Part shown: positions 1-8,509 of the stretch, in pieces
Layout of the letters: every line of letters starts with the position of its first letter
Position numbering within the stretch: position 1 is the stretch's first letter
The notes under the pieces: generated by a model
Told to the model about the DNA's origin: nothing
What the model saw: only the letters and a program-made list of their open reading frames with translations
Database searches by the model: none
NCBI RefSeq assembly: GCF_003177035.1
Contig: NZ_CP029488.1
Span: 2,976,001 to 3,040,000, forward strand
DNA length: 64,000 nt
Direction: 5' to 3'
Source of the DNA: Salinisphaera sp. LB1
Lineage (GTDB): Bacteria; Pseudomonadota; Gammaproteobacteria; Nevskiales; Salinisphaeraceae
Position numbers and translations under genes: made by a program

Positions 1-375
1 CAGGCCGAAGCCCTGATGTGCGGTCGCGACAGCGATGCACTGCGGGCCGAGCTCGAAGCCCAGGGGCTGACGGGCGACGCGCTCGAACACCGGCTGGCGG
101 CGCGCCGGTTCGACGGCAACCGGCCCAGCAACATGCTGGTGCTCGATGCGCTCGACGCGCATCACCTCGGGGCCCTGATCGCCGCCTACGAACACAAGGT
201 GTTCGTGCAGGGCATCATCTGGAACGTCAACAGCTTCGATCAGTGGGGCGTGGAGCTCGGCAAGACCATGGCCGGGCAGATCGTCGACGAACTGGGGGAA
301 CAGCCGCGCGCCGCCGCGCACGATGGCTCGACCGCAGCACTCGTGGCCCGCGTGCGCCGCGCCTGGAACCGCTGA
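1..375 (+). CDS. pgi: glucose-6-phosphate isomerase, C-terminal part (runs off the window start)
   Basis: The reading frame is open from base 1 and ends with TGA at 373-375; about 124 residues are visible. Pgi interconverts glucose 6-phosphate and fructose 6-phosphate in the cytosol. The visible part carries the conserved end of the sugar-isomerase fold: the GNRPSN segment, the [19 protein letters not shown] stretch with the catalytic lysine region, and GVELGK. The N-terminal catalytic part lies outside the window. nnr starts 20 bases downstream, so the two may be co-transcribed. Identification is firm; only the length is unknown. Confidence 0.95.
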   Translation, partial: QAEALMCGRDSDALRAELEAQGLTGDALEHRLAARRFDGNRPSNMLVLDALDAHHLGALIAAYEHKVFVQGIIWNVNSFDQWGVELGKTMAGQIVDELGEQPRAAAHDGSTAALVARVRRAWNR

Positions 376-394
376 TCCCCGACCCGGATTCCGT

Positions 395-1921
395 ATGACC
401 GAAACCAGCGATTATCTGCCGAACCTGGTCTATGACGCCGACCAGCTCAGAGCCCTGGATACGCGCTTCATCAACGAATTCGGGGTGGACGGGTTTGCCC
501 TGATGGAGCGCGCCGCGCGCGCGGCCTACAACGAACTGGCCCAGAACTGGCCCATGCCGGGGCGGCTGGTCGTGTTCTGTGGGCCGGGCAACAACGGCGG
601 TGACGGCGCGTTGGTTGCGTGCCAGGCGATGGCGGCCGGGTGGCGGGTGACGCTGGTCGCACCGCTGGATCTGGCGAAGGCCCGTGGCGATGCGGCCCGC
701 GCGTTCGAGACCTATCGCGAGGCCGGCGGCGAGATCCGCGATTTCGTCGATGAGCCGATTCAGGCCGACCTGATGGTCGATGCCCTGTTCGGCACCGGCT
801 TGAACCGCGAGGTCACCGGGCCCATGGCCCAGGCCATTGATCGCATCAACGAAGCGTCGGGCCGGGGCGTCGGGGTGCTGGCCATCGATATCGCCTCGGG
901 CGTGGATGCCGGCACCGGGCGCACCTGGGGGCGGGCGGTGGTGGCCGACACCACGGTCACATTCATCGGCCTCAAGCTGGGCCTGCTGACCGGTGACGGC
1001 GCGGCGCACTGCGGTGAGCTGGCCTTCGACGATCTTGGCGCGCCGGATGCGCTCTACGAGGGCCAGCCGCATGTGGCCCGGCGCATCACGCATCGCGATC
1101 TGCGGCATGTGTTGCCGGCGCGGCCGCGCGGCGCGCACAAGGGCGACAATGGCCATGTGCTGTGCGTCGGCGGCGGGCGTGGCATGGGCGGGGCGATCCG
1201 CATGTCGGCCGAGTCGGCGCTGCGGGCCGGGGCCGGGCTGGTCAGCGTGGCCTGTCATCACGATCACGCGGGCGCGATGAGCCAGGCGCGCCCGGAGTTG
1301 ATGTGCCAGGGCCTGCCCGACGATCCGGGTACGGCCGACGCAGTTTCGCGTCTGGATGCGCTGATCGCGGCGGCGTCGCTGATCGCGATCGGGCCGGGCC
1401 TGGGGCGCGGTGACTGGGGCGATGCGCTGTGGCGGCGCGCGCTCGACTCGGATCGGCCGCTGGTGGTCGATGCCGATGCGCTCAATCGCCTGGCAGCCGC
1501 CCCTGTCGAACGCGAACACTGGATTCTTACGCCGCACCCGGGCGAAGCGGCCCGCCTGCTGGGCTGGTCGACGGCCGATGTGGTCGCCGACCGGGTCCAG
1601 GCGGCGCGGCGTCTGGCCGAGCGTTACCGCGCGGTGGTGGCGCTCAAGGGCGCGGGTACGCTCATCGCCACCCCCGATGAGCTCTGGCTGTGTACCCAGG
1701 GTAATCCCGGCATGGCCGTAGGCGGCATGGGCGATTTGCTCACCGGCGTGATCGCCGGTTTCGCGGCCCAGGGCATGACGCTGGCCGAGGCCGCTGTGTT
1801 CGGTGTTTATGTCCACGCGCTGGCGGGCGACGAGGCCGCCGTTGGCGACGGCGAGCGCGGTCTGTTGCCGACCGATCTATTGCCCTGCATACGACGCCAG
1901 GCCAATCCGCAGCGCCCGTGA
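395..1921 (+). CDS. nnr: bifunctional NAD(P)H-hydrate repair enzyme (epimerase and ADP-dependent dehydratase)
   Basis: A 508-residue two-domain protein that repairs hydrated NAD(P)H. The N-terminal YjeF_N Rossmann-like domain (about 1-215; motif GPGNNGGDG, then VDALFGTG) epimerises the R and S hydrates. The C-terminal ribokinase-like domain (about 225-505; IGPGLGRGDW, LTPHPGE, GMGDLLTGVIAG) dehydrates them using ADP. An upstream ATG at 323 is in frame, but it lies inside pgi; the ATG at 395 gives the usual N terminus. The stop overlaps the tsaE start (GTGA, 1918-1921), which implies translational coupling. This is the normal nnr-tsaE-amiB order of gammaproteobacteria. Confidence 0.95.
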   Translation: MTETSDYLPNLVYDADQLRALDTRFINEFGVDGFALMERAARAAYNELAQNWPMPGRLVVFCGPGNNGGDGALVACQAMAAGWRVTLVAPLDLAKARGDAARAFETYREAGGEIRDFVDEPIQADLMVDALFGTGLNREVTGPMAQAIDRINEASGRGVGVLAIDIASGVDAGTGRTWGRAVVADTTVTFIGLKLGLLTGDGAAHCGELAFDDLGAPDALYEGQPHVARRITHRDLRHVLPARPRGAHKGDNGHVLCVGGGRGMGGAIRMSAESALRAGAGLVSVACHHDHAGAMSQARPELMCQGLPDDPGTADAVSRLDALIAAASLIAIGPGLGRGDWGDALWRRALDSDRPLVVDADALNRLAAAPVEREHWILTPHPGEAARLLGWSTADVVADRVQAARRLAERYRAVVALKGAGTLIATPDELWLCTQGNPGMAVGGMGDLLTGVIAGFAAQGMTLAEAAVFGVYVHALAGDEAAVGDGERGLLPTDLLPCIRRQANPQRP

Positions 1922-2394
1922 ACGTCGCCCTGCCCACGCCGGCCGACACCGATCGCCTGGGCCGGCAGCTGGCGCAGGCGCTCGCGGTACACGCCCAGGG
2001 CGCGGTGGTCACGCTGGCGGGAGAACTGGGTGCCGGCAAGACTGCGCTCGCACGCGCGACCATCCAGGCGCTCGGCCACACCGGGCCGGTGGTATCGCCG
2101 AGCTATACGTTGATCGAGCCCTACGATCTGCCCGGGCGGCGGCTGCATCATCTGGACCTGTATCGCCTGGGCGACCCGGAAGAGTTGGAATTTCTCGGCA
2201 TTCGCGACATCTGTATCGAGGCCGACCTGGTATTGGTGGAGTGGGCGGATCGCGGCGCCGGGTTCCTGCCGGCACCGGATATCGACATCACGCTCGAATA
2301 CCGCGGCGAGGGCCGATCCGCGCATCTTCAGGCCCATTCAGCCGCGGGTCGGCGAGTCGTGGCGACACTATACGAATTCAGATCGCGCACATAA
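1918..2394 (+). CDS. tsaE: tRNA threonylcarbamoyladenosine biosynthesis ATPase TsaE
   Basis: A 158-residue P-loop ATPase that works with TsaB and TsaD to make the t6A37 modification of ANN-decoding tRNAs. Walker A is GELGAGKT (about residues 35-42), followed by the conserved SPSYTLIEPY and HHLDLYRL segments and the VEWADRG motif near residue 105, all typical of the family. The start is GTG at 1918, overlapping the nnr stop by four bases. Length is normal for TsaE (150-160). tsaB and tsaD are not in the window. Confidence 0.95.
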   Translation: MNVALPTPADTDRLGRQLAQALAVHAQGAVVTLAGELGAGKTALARATIQALGHTGPVVSPSYTLIEPYDLPGRRLHHLDLYRLGDPEELEFLGIRDICIEADLVLVEWADRGAGFLPAPDIDITLEYRGEGRSAHLQAHSAAGRRVVATLYEFRSRT

Positions 2395-2526
2395 TTCAAG
2401 TGGATAGCCAGAATCCGCGCGCTAGGTGCTGTTTTTGCTGCCAAAAAAGTTGCCGCGGGTGATCGCGCTCGATAATCTCTGGAAGACGGTTCTCTCGCGA
2501 ACCCTGTAGGGGAGACGGGGTGACAC

Positions 2527-4011
2527 ATGATCCGTAGCGTGCAACGGCTGTTTTTTTTCGGTTTGCTCGTGCTGGCGTTGCCGGCGGCGGCGCAGGTCGC
2601 GCAGTTGCGCGACGCCCGCATGTCGGCGACGTCGAACAAAACGCGGGTCGTGTTCGATCTGTCTGCCGATACCGCGCCCAACATCTTCATGGTCGATCAT
2701 CCGCTGCGGTTGGTGATCGATCTTCCGCATACGCGCAGTACGGGGTCTGTCGCCGGCCAGGCGCGGGGCAGCGGCCTGATCGACGAGATCCGCACCGGCG
2801 TGCACAAGGGCACGGGGGTGCGGGTCGTGCTCGACCTGTCGGCCCGGGTGCAGGCCCGGAGTTTCATGCTGTCGCCCTCGAACGGGCGGCGTTATCGACT
2901 GGTGCTCGATCTCTATCCGAGCAACGGCACGCCGGCGTCGCTGCTGGCAGATGGCAATGGCGATGGCGCGGCTGCGAGCGGCGAGCTGGCGGCCGGCGAT
3001 GACAGCCAGACAACCGCCGACAAATCGGCTGCGGCCATGGCCCAGGCGTCGTCGTCGGCGCGGGCGGATTCAAACGCCGGTCAGGCTGCCTCCGGTGACG
3101 GCTCGCGCGCGCTTCCCGAGGGCGCGCGGGCTCGCGATATCGTGGTCGCGATCGATCCCGGGCACGGCGGCAAGGACCCCGGCGCCCACGGTCCGGACGG
3201 GCTGCTGGAGAAGAATGTCACGCTGGCGATCGCGCGGCGGCTCAAGCGCATGGTCGACGATCAACCGCACATGCGGGCGGTACTCACCCGCCGTGGCGAT
3301 TACTACGTCGGCCTGCGTCAGCGTATGGTGATCGCGCGCCGGGACAAGGCCGATTTCTTTATCTCGATCCACTGCGACGCCTCGCCCGCGGGCGGCGGGG
3401 CGACCGGTGCCTCGGTCTATGCGCTTTCGCCGCACGGCGCCACGAGCGAGCATGCGCGTTGGCTGGCGCGGCGTGAAAACAGTGCCGATATGGTCGGCGG
3501 CGTCAGCCTCAAGGACAAGAACTCCAGTCTGGCGTCGTTCGTGCTGGATCTGTCGCAAAGCCAGAGCATCGAGGCCAGCATGGATGCCGGTCAGCGTGTG
3601 CTGGCCCAGCTCGATGATCTCGGCTCGCTGCACAAGAGCCGGGTGCAGCAGGCCGGCTTCATGGTCCTGAAATCACCCGATATTCCGTCGATTCTGGTCG
3701 AGACCAACTTCATCTCCAATCGCGCGACCGAACACCGGCTGGCGCGTGCGGGCTATCAGAACGGACTGGCCGCGGCCATGCTGCGCGGCATCAAGGGGTA
3801 TTTCGCGAGCTACCGGCCGTCGACCTACATCGCCGCCGACCAGCAGCATCGTGTTAAACGCGGCGACACGCTTTCGCAGATCGCGCAGACATACGGGGTC
3901 AGCGTGCCGGCGCTGCGTCGCTACAACGACATGAACAGCAACAGGCTGCAGGCTGGGCAGACGCTGAAGATTCCGCCGCCGCAAGCGCAGCAACTGGCCA
4001 GCAGAAGCTGA
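2527..4011 (+). CDS. amiB: N-acetylmuramoyl-L-alanine amidase with AMIN and LysM domains
   Basis: A 494-residue exported zinc amidase that cleaves septal peptidoglycan during daughter-cell separation. A Sec signal peptide (about 1-22, ending AAA-Q) is followed by an AMIN targeting domain (about 25-130), a low-complexity Ala/Ser/Gly linker (about 140-195), the Amidase_3 catalytic domain (about 203-425) and one C-terminal LysM repeat (about 441-485). Zinc-site residues are visible: His in DPGHGG, Glu in LLEKNV, His in SIHCDAS, and the catalytic Glu in VETNF. The C-terminal LysM resembles pseudomonad AmiB more than the enteric enzyme. It follows tsaE as in most gammaproteobacteria, but mutL is displaced by about 4.5 kb. 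Confidence 0.95.
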   Translation: MIRSVQRLFFFGLLVLALPAAAQVAQLRDARMSATSNKTRVVFDLSADTAPNIFMVDHPLRLVIDLPHTRSTGSVAGQARGSGLIDEIRTGVHKGTGVRVVLDLSARVQARSFMLSPSNGRRYRLVLDLYPSNGTPASLLADGNGDGAAASGELAAGDDSQTTADKSAAAMAQASSSARADSNAGQAASGDGSRALPEGARARDIVVAIDPGHGGKDPGAHGPDGLLEKNVTLAIARRLKRMVDDQPHMRAVLTRRGDYYVGLRQRMVIARRDKADFFISIHCDASPAGGGATGASVYALSPHGATSEHARWLARRENSADMVGGVSLKDKNSSLASFVLDLSQSQSIEASMDAGQRVLAQLDDLGSLHKSRVQQAGFMVLKSPDIPSILVETNFISNRATEHRLARAGYQNGLAAAMLRGIKGYFASYRPSTYIAADQQHRVKRGDTLSQIAQTYGVSVPALRRYNDMNSNRLQAGQTLKIPPPQAQQLASRS

Positions 4012-4014
4012 GCG

Positions 4015-5118
4015 GTGCGGCCCGAGCGAAGCCCGCCTGGTGCCATACACGATCTCGTTCTGGTCGGTCTCGGCGAAACCCACCGGCATCTGCTGAGCCA
4101 CCTCCGGGGCTCGGGCGAGACGTTTGGCGTGACCGTGGTCGCGCCGCACGACGGCCGATATGGCGGGGCCACTGCGGCCATGCTCGCGGGAGCCGTGTCG
4201 CCGCATCGGCTGCGCTGGTCGCCGCCTTCGGCGACACAGGTCATCACGAGCCGGGCGATCGGTTGCCAACCGACCCATGGCCGGCTGTGGCTGGCGGACG
4301 GGCGGATGATGCGTTACCACCGTCTCAGCCTGAACACGGGGACGCGCCGACTGCCGGCCTGGGCCTCGCATGAGCGGCCCGGTTGTCCCCGCATCTCGTC
4401 CGGGCATTCGGCCATGCAGCTGATTGCGCTTCGGGCCGCGCTGGACGCCGGGACGCGTACTTCGATCGTGATCGCGGGCGGGTCGCGGTCGGCGTTGGAG
4501 GTTGCCGGCGGCGTGGCGGCAACGGCCGGCGATTGCCGCGTGGCCTCGGTGACACTGTTGTGGCCGGGGCGAGACTACAGCCGGACCACGCGGGCGGCGT
4601 TGCGCCGCCTGGCCTGGGTCGGTGTCGATGTGATCCCGGGCGCGACTGCCAGCGGCTTGGCCGCGTGCTGTGTTGAATGCCGCGATGGCCGGCGATTCCG
4701 TGCCGATCACGTCATCTGTGCCGGGCCGGCCGAGCCCGATCCACTGGTGCTGGCGATGAACCTGCCGACATACGGTCCCGGCCTGCGGGTCGACCGTCGG
4801 CTGGCGAGTCCGCACGCGGCGTCGGTGCAGATCACGGGCGCGGCGGCGTCGCTCGATGGGCGCCGTGTATTGCCGGGCTGGGATGGTGCCCGGCAGGCCC
4901 GAGTTGTTTTATCCGCGCTCCGTGGGCCGGCGAGGGGCCGGGGCGTGACGCGTTATGCCACGCCATCGCGCCCCGTGGCGCCCGATCTCGGGCCGGTCCC
5001 GGGCGTTGTCTCGGGCACGTTCTGGCTGCGGGCATGGGATCGATGGCGGCACCGCCACGGCATCGACCCGGCGCTCGCCGTGGCCGAAGATCGGGACCCG
5101 GACGCGACGCGCCGGTAG
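4015..5118 (+). CDS. divergent FAD/NAD(P)-dependent pyridine nucleotide-disulfide-type oxidoreductase
   Basis: A 367-residue protein starting at GTG 4015, three bases after the amiB stop. The overall plan resembles FAD-dependent NADH dehydrogenase-like proteins, including the oxidoreductase domain fused to some SelD proteins. It has an N-terminal beta-alpha-beta segment (LVLVGLGETHRHLL, residues about 13-26), a RYGGATAAMLAG segment where the family has a Y-GM-PG motif, a second nucleotide fold (IVIAGGSRSALEVAGGVA, about 146-163) and a late VQITGAA segment. The first motif lacks the canonical GxGxxG or GGGHAH form, so FAD binding is doubtful. No selD lies nearby and the substrate is unknown. 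Codon use matches the neighbours. Family placement is inferred from motifs only. Confidence 0.55.
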   Translation: MRPERSPPGAIHDLVLVGLGETHRHLLSHLRGSGETFGVTVVAPHDGRYGGATAAMLAGAVSPHRLRWSPPSATQVITSRAIGCQPTHGRLWLADGRMMRYHRLSLNTGTRRLPAWASHERPGCPRISSGHSAMQLIALRAALDAGTRTSIVIAGGSRSALEVAGGVAATAGDCRVASVTLLWPGRDYSRTTRAALRRLAWVGVDVIPGATASGLAACCVECRDGRRFRADHVICAGPAEPDPLVLAMNLPTYGPGLRVDRRLASPHAASVQITGAAASLDGRRVLPGWDGARQARVVLSALRGPARGRGVTRYATPSRPVAPDLGPVPGVVSGTFWLRAWDRWRHRHGIDPALAVAEDRDPDATRR

Positions 5119-5253
5119 GGCAAAACTTCGCGAATCGGCGGGTATGCGGCAACCGGCCCGGTGGGCGGCGCCCGCATGCACGACACGCCGGTCGCACGGA
5201 TGTGGCGGCAGGAAAACGGGGCGTCGGCGCGCGGCTGGCACGCGCAATCAAGA

Positions 5254-5285
5254 ATCCGGCTCCGCCGCTCGGGCGGAAGCCGGAT
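5254..5285 (-). terminator. hairpin downstream of katG, possible terminator
   Basis: ATCCGGCT at 5254-5261 pairs with AGCCGGAT at 5278-5285, and CCGCC with GGCGG inside, with one bulged base. On the minus strand the stem is followed by TCTTGATT, a weak T-rich tail. It would end katG transcription about 170 bases past the stop codon. Confidence 0.45.
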
Positions 5286-5378
5286 GGGTCGGGGTCTTGT
5301 ACGAAGCCCCGGGACGCCGCGGGACCGCATCGGTCGTGCTAAACGCGGTTGGCGTCAGTAGCGATCGGCCTGGGTTGT

Positions 5379-5400
5379 CGGCGCTTCGCGCGAAGCGCCG
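5379..5400. repeat. 22-bp perfect palindrome
   Basis: CGGCGCTTCGC at 5379-5389 is followed directly by its exact reverse complement at 5390-5400. It lies in the convergent gap 57 bases past the katG stop. It could be a hairpin terminator without a T tract, or a protein-binding dyad. Confidence 0.6.
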
Positions 5401-5456
5401 TGGGCAAGCCGACCGATTCGAAACCGGTCCGCCGGAATCGAATCGGCCGCCATGGC

Positions 5457-7685
5457 TCAGGCAGCGACGTCGAAGCGATCGAGCATCATCACCTTGTGCC
5501 ACGCCTTGACGAAGTCACGCACCATTTTTTCGTGACCGTCGTCGGACGCATAGACTTCCGAGATCTGGCGCAGCTGGCTGTTGGCGCCAAAGACCAGGTC
5601 GCAGCGCGTGGCGGTGAACTTCGTCGTGTCGTCGTCACGACGACGCAGTTCGAACGCCATGCCGTCCTCGTCAGTCTTGTGCCAGTAGTAGTCCATCGTG
5701 GTCAGATTGGTGAAGAAGTCGTTGGACAGCACGCCCGGACGGTCGGTGAACACGCCGTCCTTGGAACCGCCGGTGTTGATGTCCAGTACGCGCAGGCCGC
5801 CCGTGAGTACGGTCCACTCCGGCGCGCTCAGGCCGAGCAGGTCGGCGCGGTCCAGAAAGATCCGCTCCGGCGTCACGTTGTAGCGGACATTGCTGTCCTG
5901 GAAGTTGCGAAAGCCATCCGAGACCGGGCGCAACCAATCGAAGCTCTGCGCATCGGTCTGCGCGTCGGTGGCATCGGTACGGCCCGGCGTGAACGGCACG
6001 GTGACGTCGACCCCGGCGTCCCTGGCCGCCTTCTCGACCGCGGCACAGCCGCCCAGCACGATCAGATCGGCAACGGAAACCTGCTTGTTGCCCGACTGTG
6101 CACCGTCGAAGTCGGCCTTGATGCCTTCCAGCTTCTCCACAACCTTTTTGATCTCGGCCGGGTTGTTGACTTCCCAGTCCTTCATGGGCGCGAGACGGAT
6201 GCGGGCGCCATCGGCGCCGCCGCGCTTGTCGGAGGTGCGGTGGGACGAGGCCGAACCCCAGGCCACCCCGACAAGCTCGGAGACCGCCAGACCGGAATCG
6301 AGAATCCGGGTCTTCAGGTGGTCGATGTCGTTGCTGTCGATCAGGTCATGATCGCGGGCGGGGGTCGGATCCTGCCAGACCAGATCTTCCGCCGGCACTT
6401 CCGGGCCCAGATAGCGGGTCTTCGGGCCCATGTCGCGGTGGGTCAGCTTGAACCAGGCACGCGCGAAAGCATCGGCGAAGTAGTCGAAGTCTGCGAGGAA
6501 TTTTTCGCAGATCTTGCGATATGAGGGATCCACCTTCAGCGCGATGTCCGAGGTCATCATCATCAACGGATGCTCGACCCCCGACTTGTGGGCGTCCGGC
6601 GTTTTTGGCGCGCTGTCGTCGGTGGGTTTCCACTGGGTCGCGCCCGACGGTGCCTTGGTCTGCTCCCATTCGTATTTGAACAGGTTGGTCAGGTAGTCGT
6701 TGTCCCAGTTTGTCGGCCGCGGTGTCCAGGAACCCTCGATGCCGTTGGTCATGGTGTATTCGGCGAAGCCGGTACCGGCCTTGTTCATCCAGCCCAGGCC
6801 CTGGGCTTCCATCGGCGCCGCTTCCGGTGCGGGGCCGACGTTTTCCGGGGAGACGGCACCGTGGGACTTGCCGAAGGCATGGCCACCGGCGATCAGGGCG
6901 ACGGTTTCTTCGTCGTTCATGGCCATGCGGCCGAATGTCTGGCGGATCTCGCGCGCGGAGTGTTCCGGGACATTATTGGAGGCCGGACCTTCCGGGTTCA
7001 CGTAGATCAGGCCGAACTGGGAGTTGCCCATCGGGTTTTCGAGATCATAGTGCTCTTCGTCGGGCTGGCCTTCCCAGCGATCGCGACCGAGCATTTCCGT
7101 TTCCGGCCCCCAGTAGGTGGCGCGATCCGGCTCCCAGGCGTCGATACGGCCGCCGCCGAATCCGAAGGTCTTGAAACCCATGATCTCAAGGGCGCAGTTG
7201 CCCGTGAGTACCATCAGATCGCCCCAGGATAGGGACTTGCCGTATTTCTTCTTGATCGGCCACAGCAGGCGACGGGATTTATCGATGTTGCCGTTGTCTT
7301 CCCACGAGTTGATCGGGGCGAAACGCTGCATCGCCTGCGCGGTGCCGCCCCGACCGTCGGCAATGCGATAGGTGCCGGCCGCATGCCAGGCCATACGGAT
7401 CATCTGCGGGCCGTAATTGCCATAGTCGGAGGGCCACCACGGCTGCGAGGAGGTCAGCAATGCCTTGATGTCGGCCTTGACCTGATTGAGGTCGAGTTTG
7501 CTGAACGCCGCGGCGTAGTCGAAATCGGGATCCAGCGGATCGGCTTCCTGCGGGTCCTGGTGCAACAGTTCCACTTGGAGCCGGTTGGGCCACCAGTCTT
7601 CCAGCGTCGTGCCCGAGCCGACGGCGCCGCCGATGCGGTCGCCACCGAAGGGGCATTTGCCTTCCAGTTTGACTTGTTCGCTCAT
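5457..7685 (-). CDS. katG: bifunctional catalase-peroxidase KatG
   Basis: A 742-residue class I haem peroxidase with duplicated peroxidase domains; it disproportionates H2O2 in the cytosol. Distal pocket residues are R97, W100 and H101 ([13 protein letters not shown]). The Trp-Tyr-Met cross-link that gives catalase activity is complete: W100, Y228 ([10 protein letters not shown]) and M254 (GRMAMNDEE). The proximal haem ligand is H269 ([10 protein letters not shown]). Start is the ATG complementary to 7683-7685, preceded on the minus strand by an AGGAA Shine-Dalgarno in a purine-rich leader. It follows furA on the same strand with a 106-base gap. Length and motifs are typical, so it should be active. 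Confidence 0.98.
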   Translation of the reverse strand: MSEQVKLEGKCPFGGDRIGGAVGSGTTLEDWWPNRLQVELLHQDPQEADPLDPDFDYAAAFSKLDLNQVKADIKALLTSSQPWWPSDYGNYGPQMIRMAWHAAGTYRIADGRGGTAQAMQRFAPINSWEDNGNIDKSRRLLWPIKKKYGKSLSWGDLMVLTGNCALEIMGFKTFGFGGGRIDAWEPDRATYWGPETEMLGRDRWEGQPDEEHYDLENPMGNSQFGLIYVNPEGPASNNVPEHSAREIRQTFGRMAMNDEETVALIAGGHAFGKSHGAVSPENVGPAPEAAPMEAQGLGWMNKAGTGFAEYTMTNGIEGSWTPRPTNWDNDYLTNLFKYEWEQTKAPSGATQWKPTDDSAPKTPDAHKSGVEHPLMMMTSDIALKVDPSYRKICEKFLADFDYFADAFARAWFKLTHRDMGPKTRYLGPEVPAEDLVWQDPTPARDHDLIDSNDIDHLKTRILDSGLAVSELVGVAWGSASSHRTSDKRGGADGARIRLAPMKDWEVNNPAEIKKVVEKLEGIKADFDGAQSGNKQVSVADLIVLGGCAAVEKAARDAGVDVTVPFTPGRTDATDAQTDAQSFDWLRPVSDGFRNFQDSNVRYNVTPERIFLDRADLLGLSAPEWTVLTGGLRVLDINTGGSKDGVFTDRPGVLSNDFFTNLTTMDYYWHKTDEDGMAFELRRRDDDTTKFTATRCDLVFGANSQLRQISEVYASDDGHEKMVRDFVKAWHKVMMLDRFDVAA

Positions 7686-7743
7686 ATGCTTCGTTCCTGC
7701 TTTCGATCAATAATCCTGCAAACCATGGCAGGCGTTTTGTGTA

Positions 7744-7793
7744 CGCGATTGTCGCGTGACAATCGCGGGAGACCGCCGGGCTCCCGGTCGGTC
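7744..7793 (-). promoter_or_regulatory. two hairpins in the furA-katG intercistronic region
   Basis: A 10-bp perfect stem with a 4-base loop (7744-7753 with 7758-7767; arm CGCGATTGTC) and a second stem at 7771-7793 (GACCG/CGGTC plus CCGGG/CCCGG, one bulge) that overlaps the furA stop codon. There is no T tract, so termination is unlikely. They may protect or define the 5' end of a processed katG message, as reported for mycobacterial furA-katG. That role is inferred. Confidence 0.45.
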
Positions 7794-8244
7794 AGTCGAT
7801 AGGCTCCGCCGCTGAATCCTTGCGAGACTGGCACTCGGAACACAGGCCCCAGAACACGATCTCGGCTTCATCCACGTCGAAACCCTCGTCGTGCGAGGGT
7901 GTCAGACACGGGGCATCCCCGGTATGACAATCGGTATCCGCGACGCGCCCACAGCCACGGCATACCAGGTGATGGTGATTGTCCCCGGTGCGCCGCTCGA
8001 ACCGGGCCGGGTGGCCGGCCGGTTTGATTTGTCGAACCAGATCGGCCGTCACGCACGCCGACAGCACGTCGTAGACGGCCTGTTTCGAGATGGCGCCCAG
8101 GCGTTCGGAAACGCCTTGATGTACTTGCTCGACGGTGGCGTGCGGATGGCTGACCAGCCAGTCAAGCACGGCGTGGCGCGGGGCGGTGACCCGCAGGCCG
8201 CGCTCGCGCAGTTCAGCGGTGATGGCGTCTGGGTATCGACTCAT
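7792..8244 (-). CDS. furA: FurA-type peroxide-responsive Fur-family repressor
   Basis: A 150-residue Fur-family regulator immediately upstream of katG on the same strand. The N-terminal winged helix (about 10-85, with LRVTAPRHAVLDWL and SKQAVYDVL) is followed by a dimerisation/metal domain with DNHHHLVCRGCG (about 106-117) and a C-terminal CSEC pair. The metal region (DNHHHxVCRxCG, GDAPCLTPS, DEAEIVFWGLC) reads much more like actinobacterial FurA than proteobacterial Fur or PerR. It probably represses itself and katG until oxidised by peroxide. The start is ATG 8244, only nine bases from a promoter -10 element. Confidence 0.92.
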   Translation of the reverse strand: MSRYPDAITAELRERGLRVTAPRHAVLDWLVSHPHATVEQVHQGVSERLGAISKQAVYDVLSACVTADLVRQIKPAGHPARFERRTGDNHHHLVCRGCGRVADTDCHTGDAPCLTPSHDEGFDVDEAEIVFWGLCSECQSRKDSAAEPID

Positions 8245-8282
8245 GGCAACTCGATTATTGGTTATTTTCTGGAATGAGTCAA
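8245..8282 (-). promoter_or_regulatory. furA promoter and FurA-box-like operator; predicted leaderless start
   Basis: On the minus strand TTGACT (8282-8277) and AATAAT (8259-8254) are separated by 17 bases. The sequence TTGACTCATTCCAGAAAA (8282-8265) resembles what I recall of the AT-rich FurA box at actinobacterial furA promoters. Only nine bases (8253-8245) separate the -10 hexamer from the ATG, so initiation six to seven bases downstream would leave a leader of three bases or fewer. Confidence 0.6.
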
Positions 8283-8509
8283 GAAAACGAATCAGTCAAT
8301 GGCGCCGGCCGTGCCGTCGTGTTGCCGCTGGCGTCGTACGTCGCGGTTTCGGCCTACGCCGGCAATAAAAGGCCGGGGCGTTCGCGCTCACGGCGAGCGC
8401 TGCCCGCCCATGCGCGGCGAACCGGCGGCCCGCTTTGCCAAGCCAGGGTGACATACAGGACACTGAGCACCGTTTCGGTTCCCATGCGCGTTTGGACGCG
8501 GGCTGCGTG

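Larger units (their letters stand above)
5119..5456. other. intergenic region with two palindromes, no gene seen
   Basis: 338 bases between convergent genes: the oxidoreductase gene on plus and katG on minus. No frame here has a plausible start with coding character. Two inverted repeats are listed separately and probably act as transcription ends from one or both sides. Confidence 0.6.

Noticed and set aside
227-1816. 529-residue open frame antisense to nnr
   Set aside because: Shadow frame caused by high third-position GC; the plus-strand gene is a full-length conserved enzyme.
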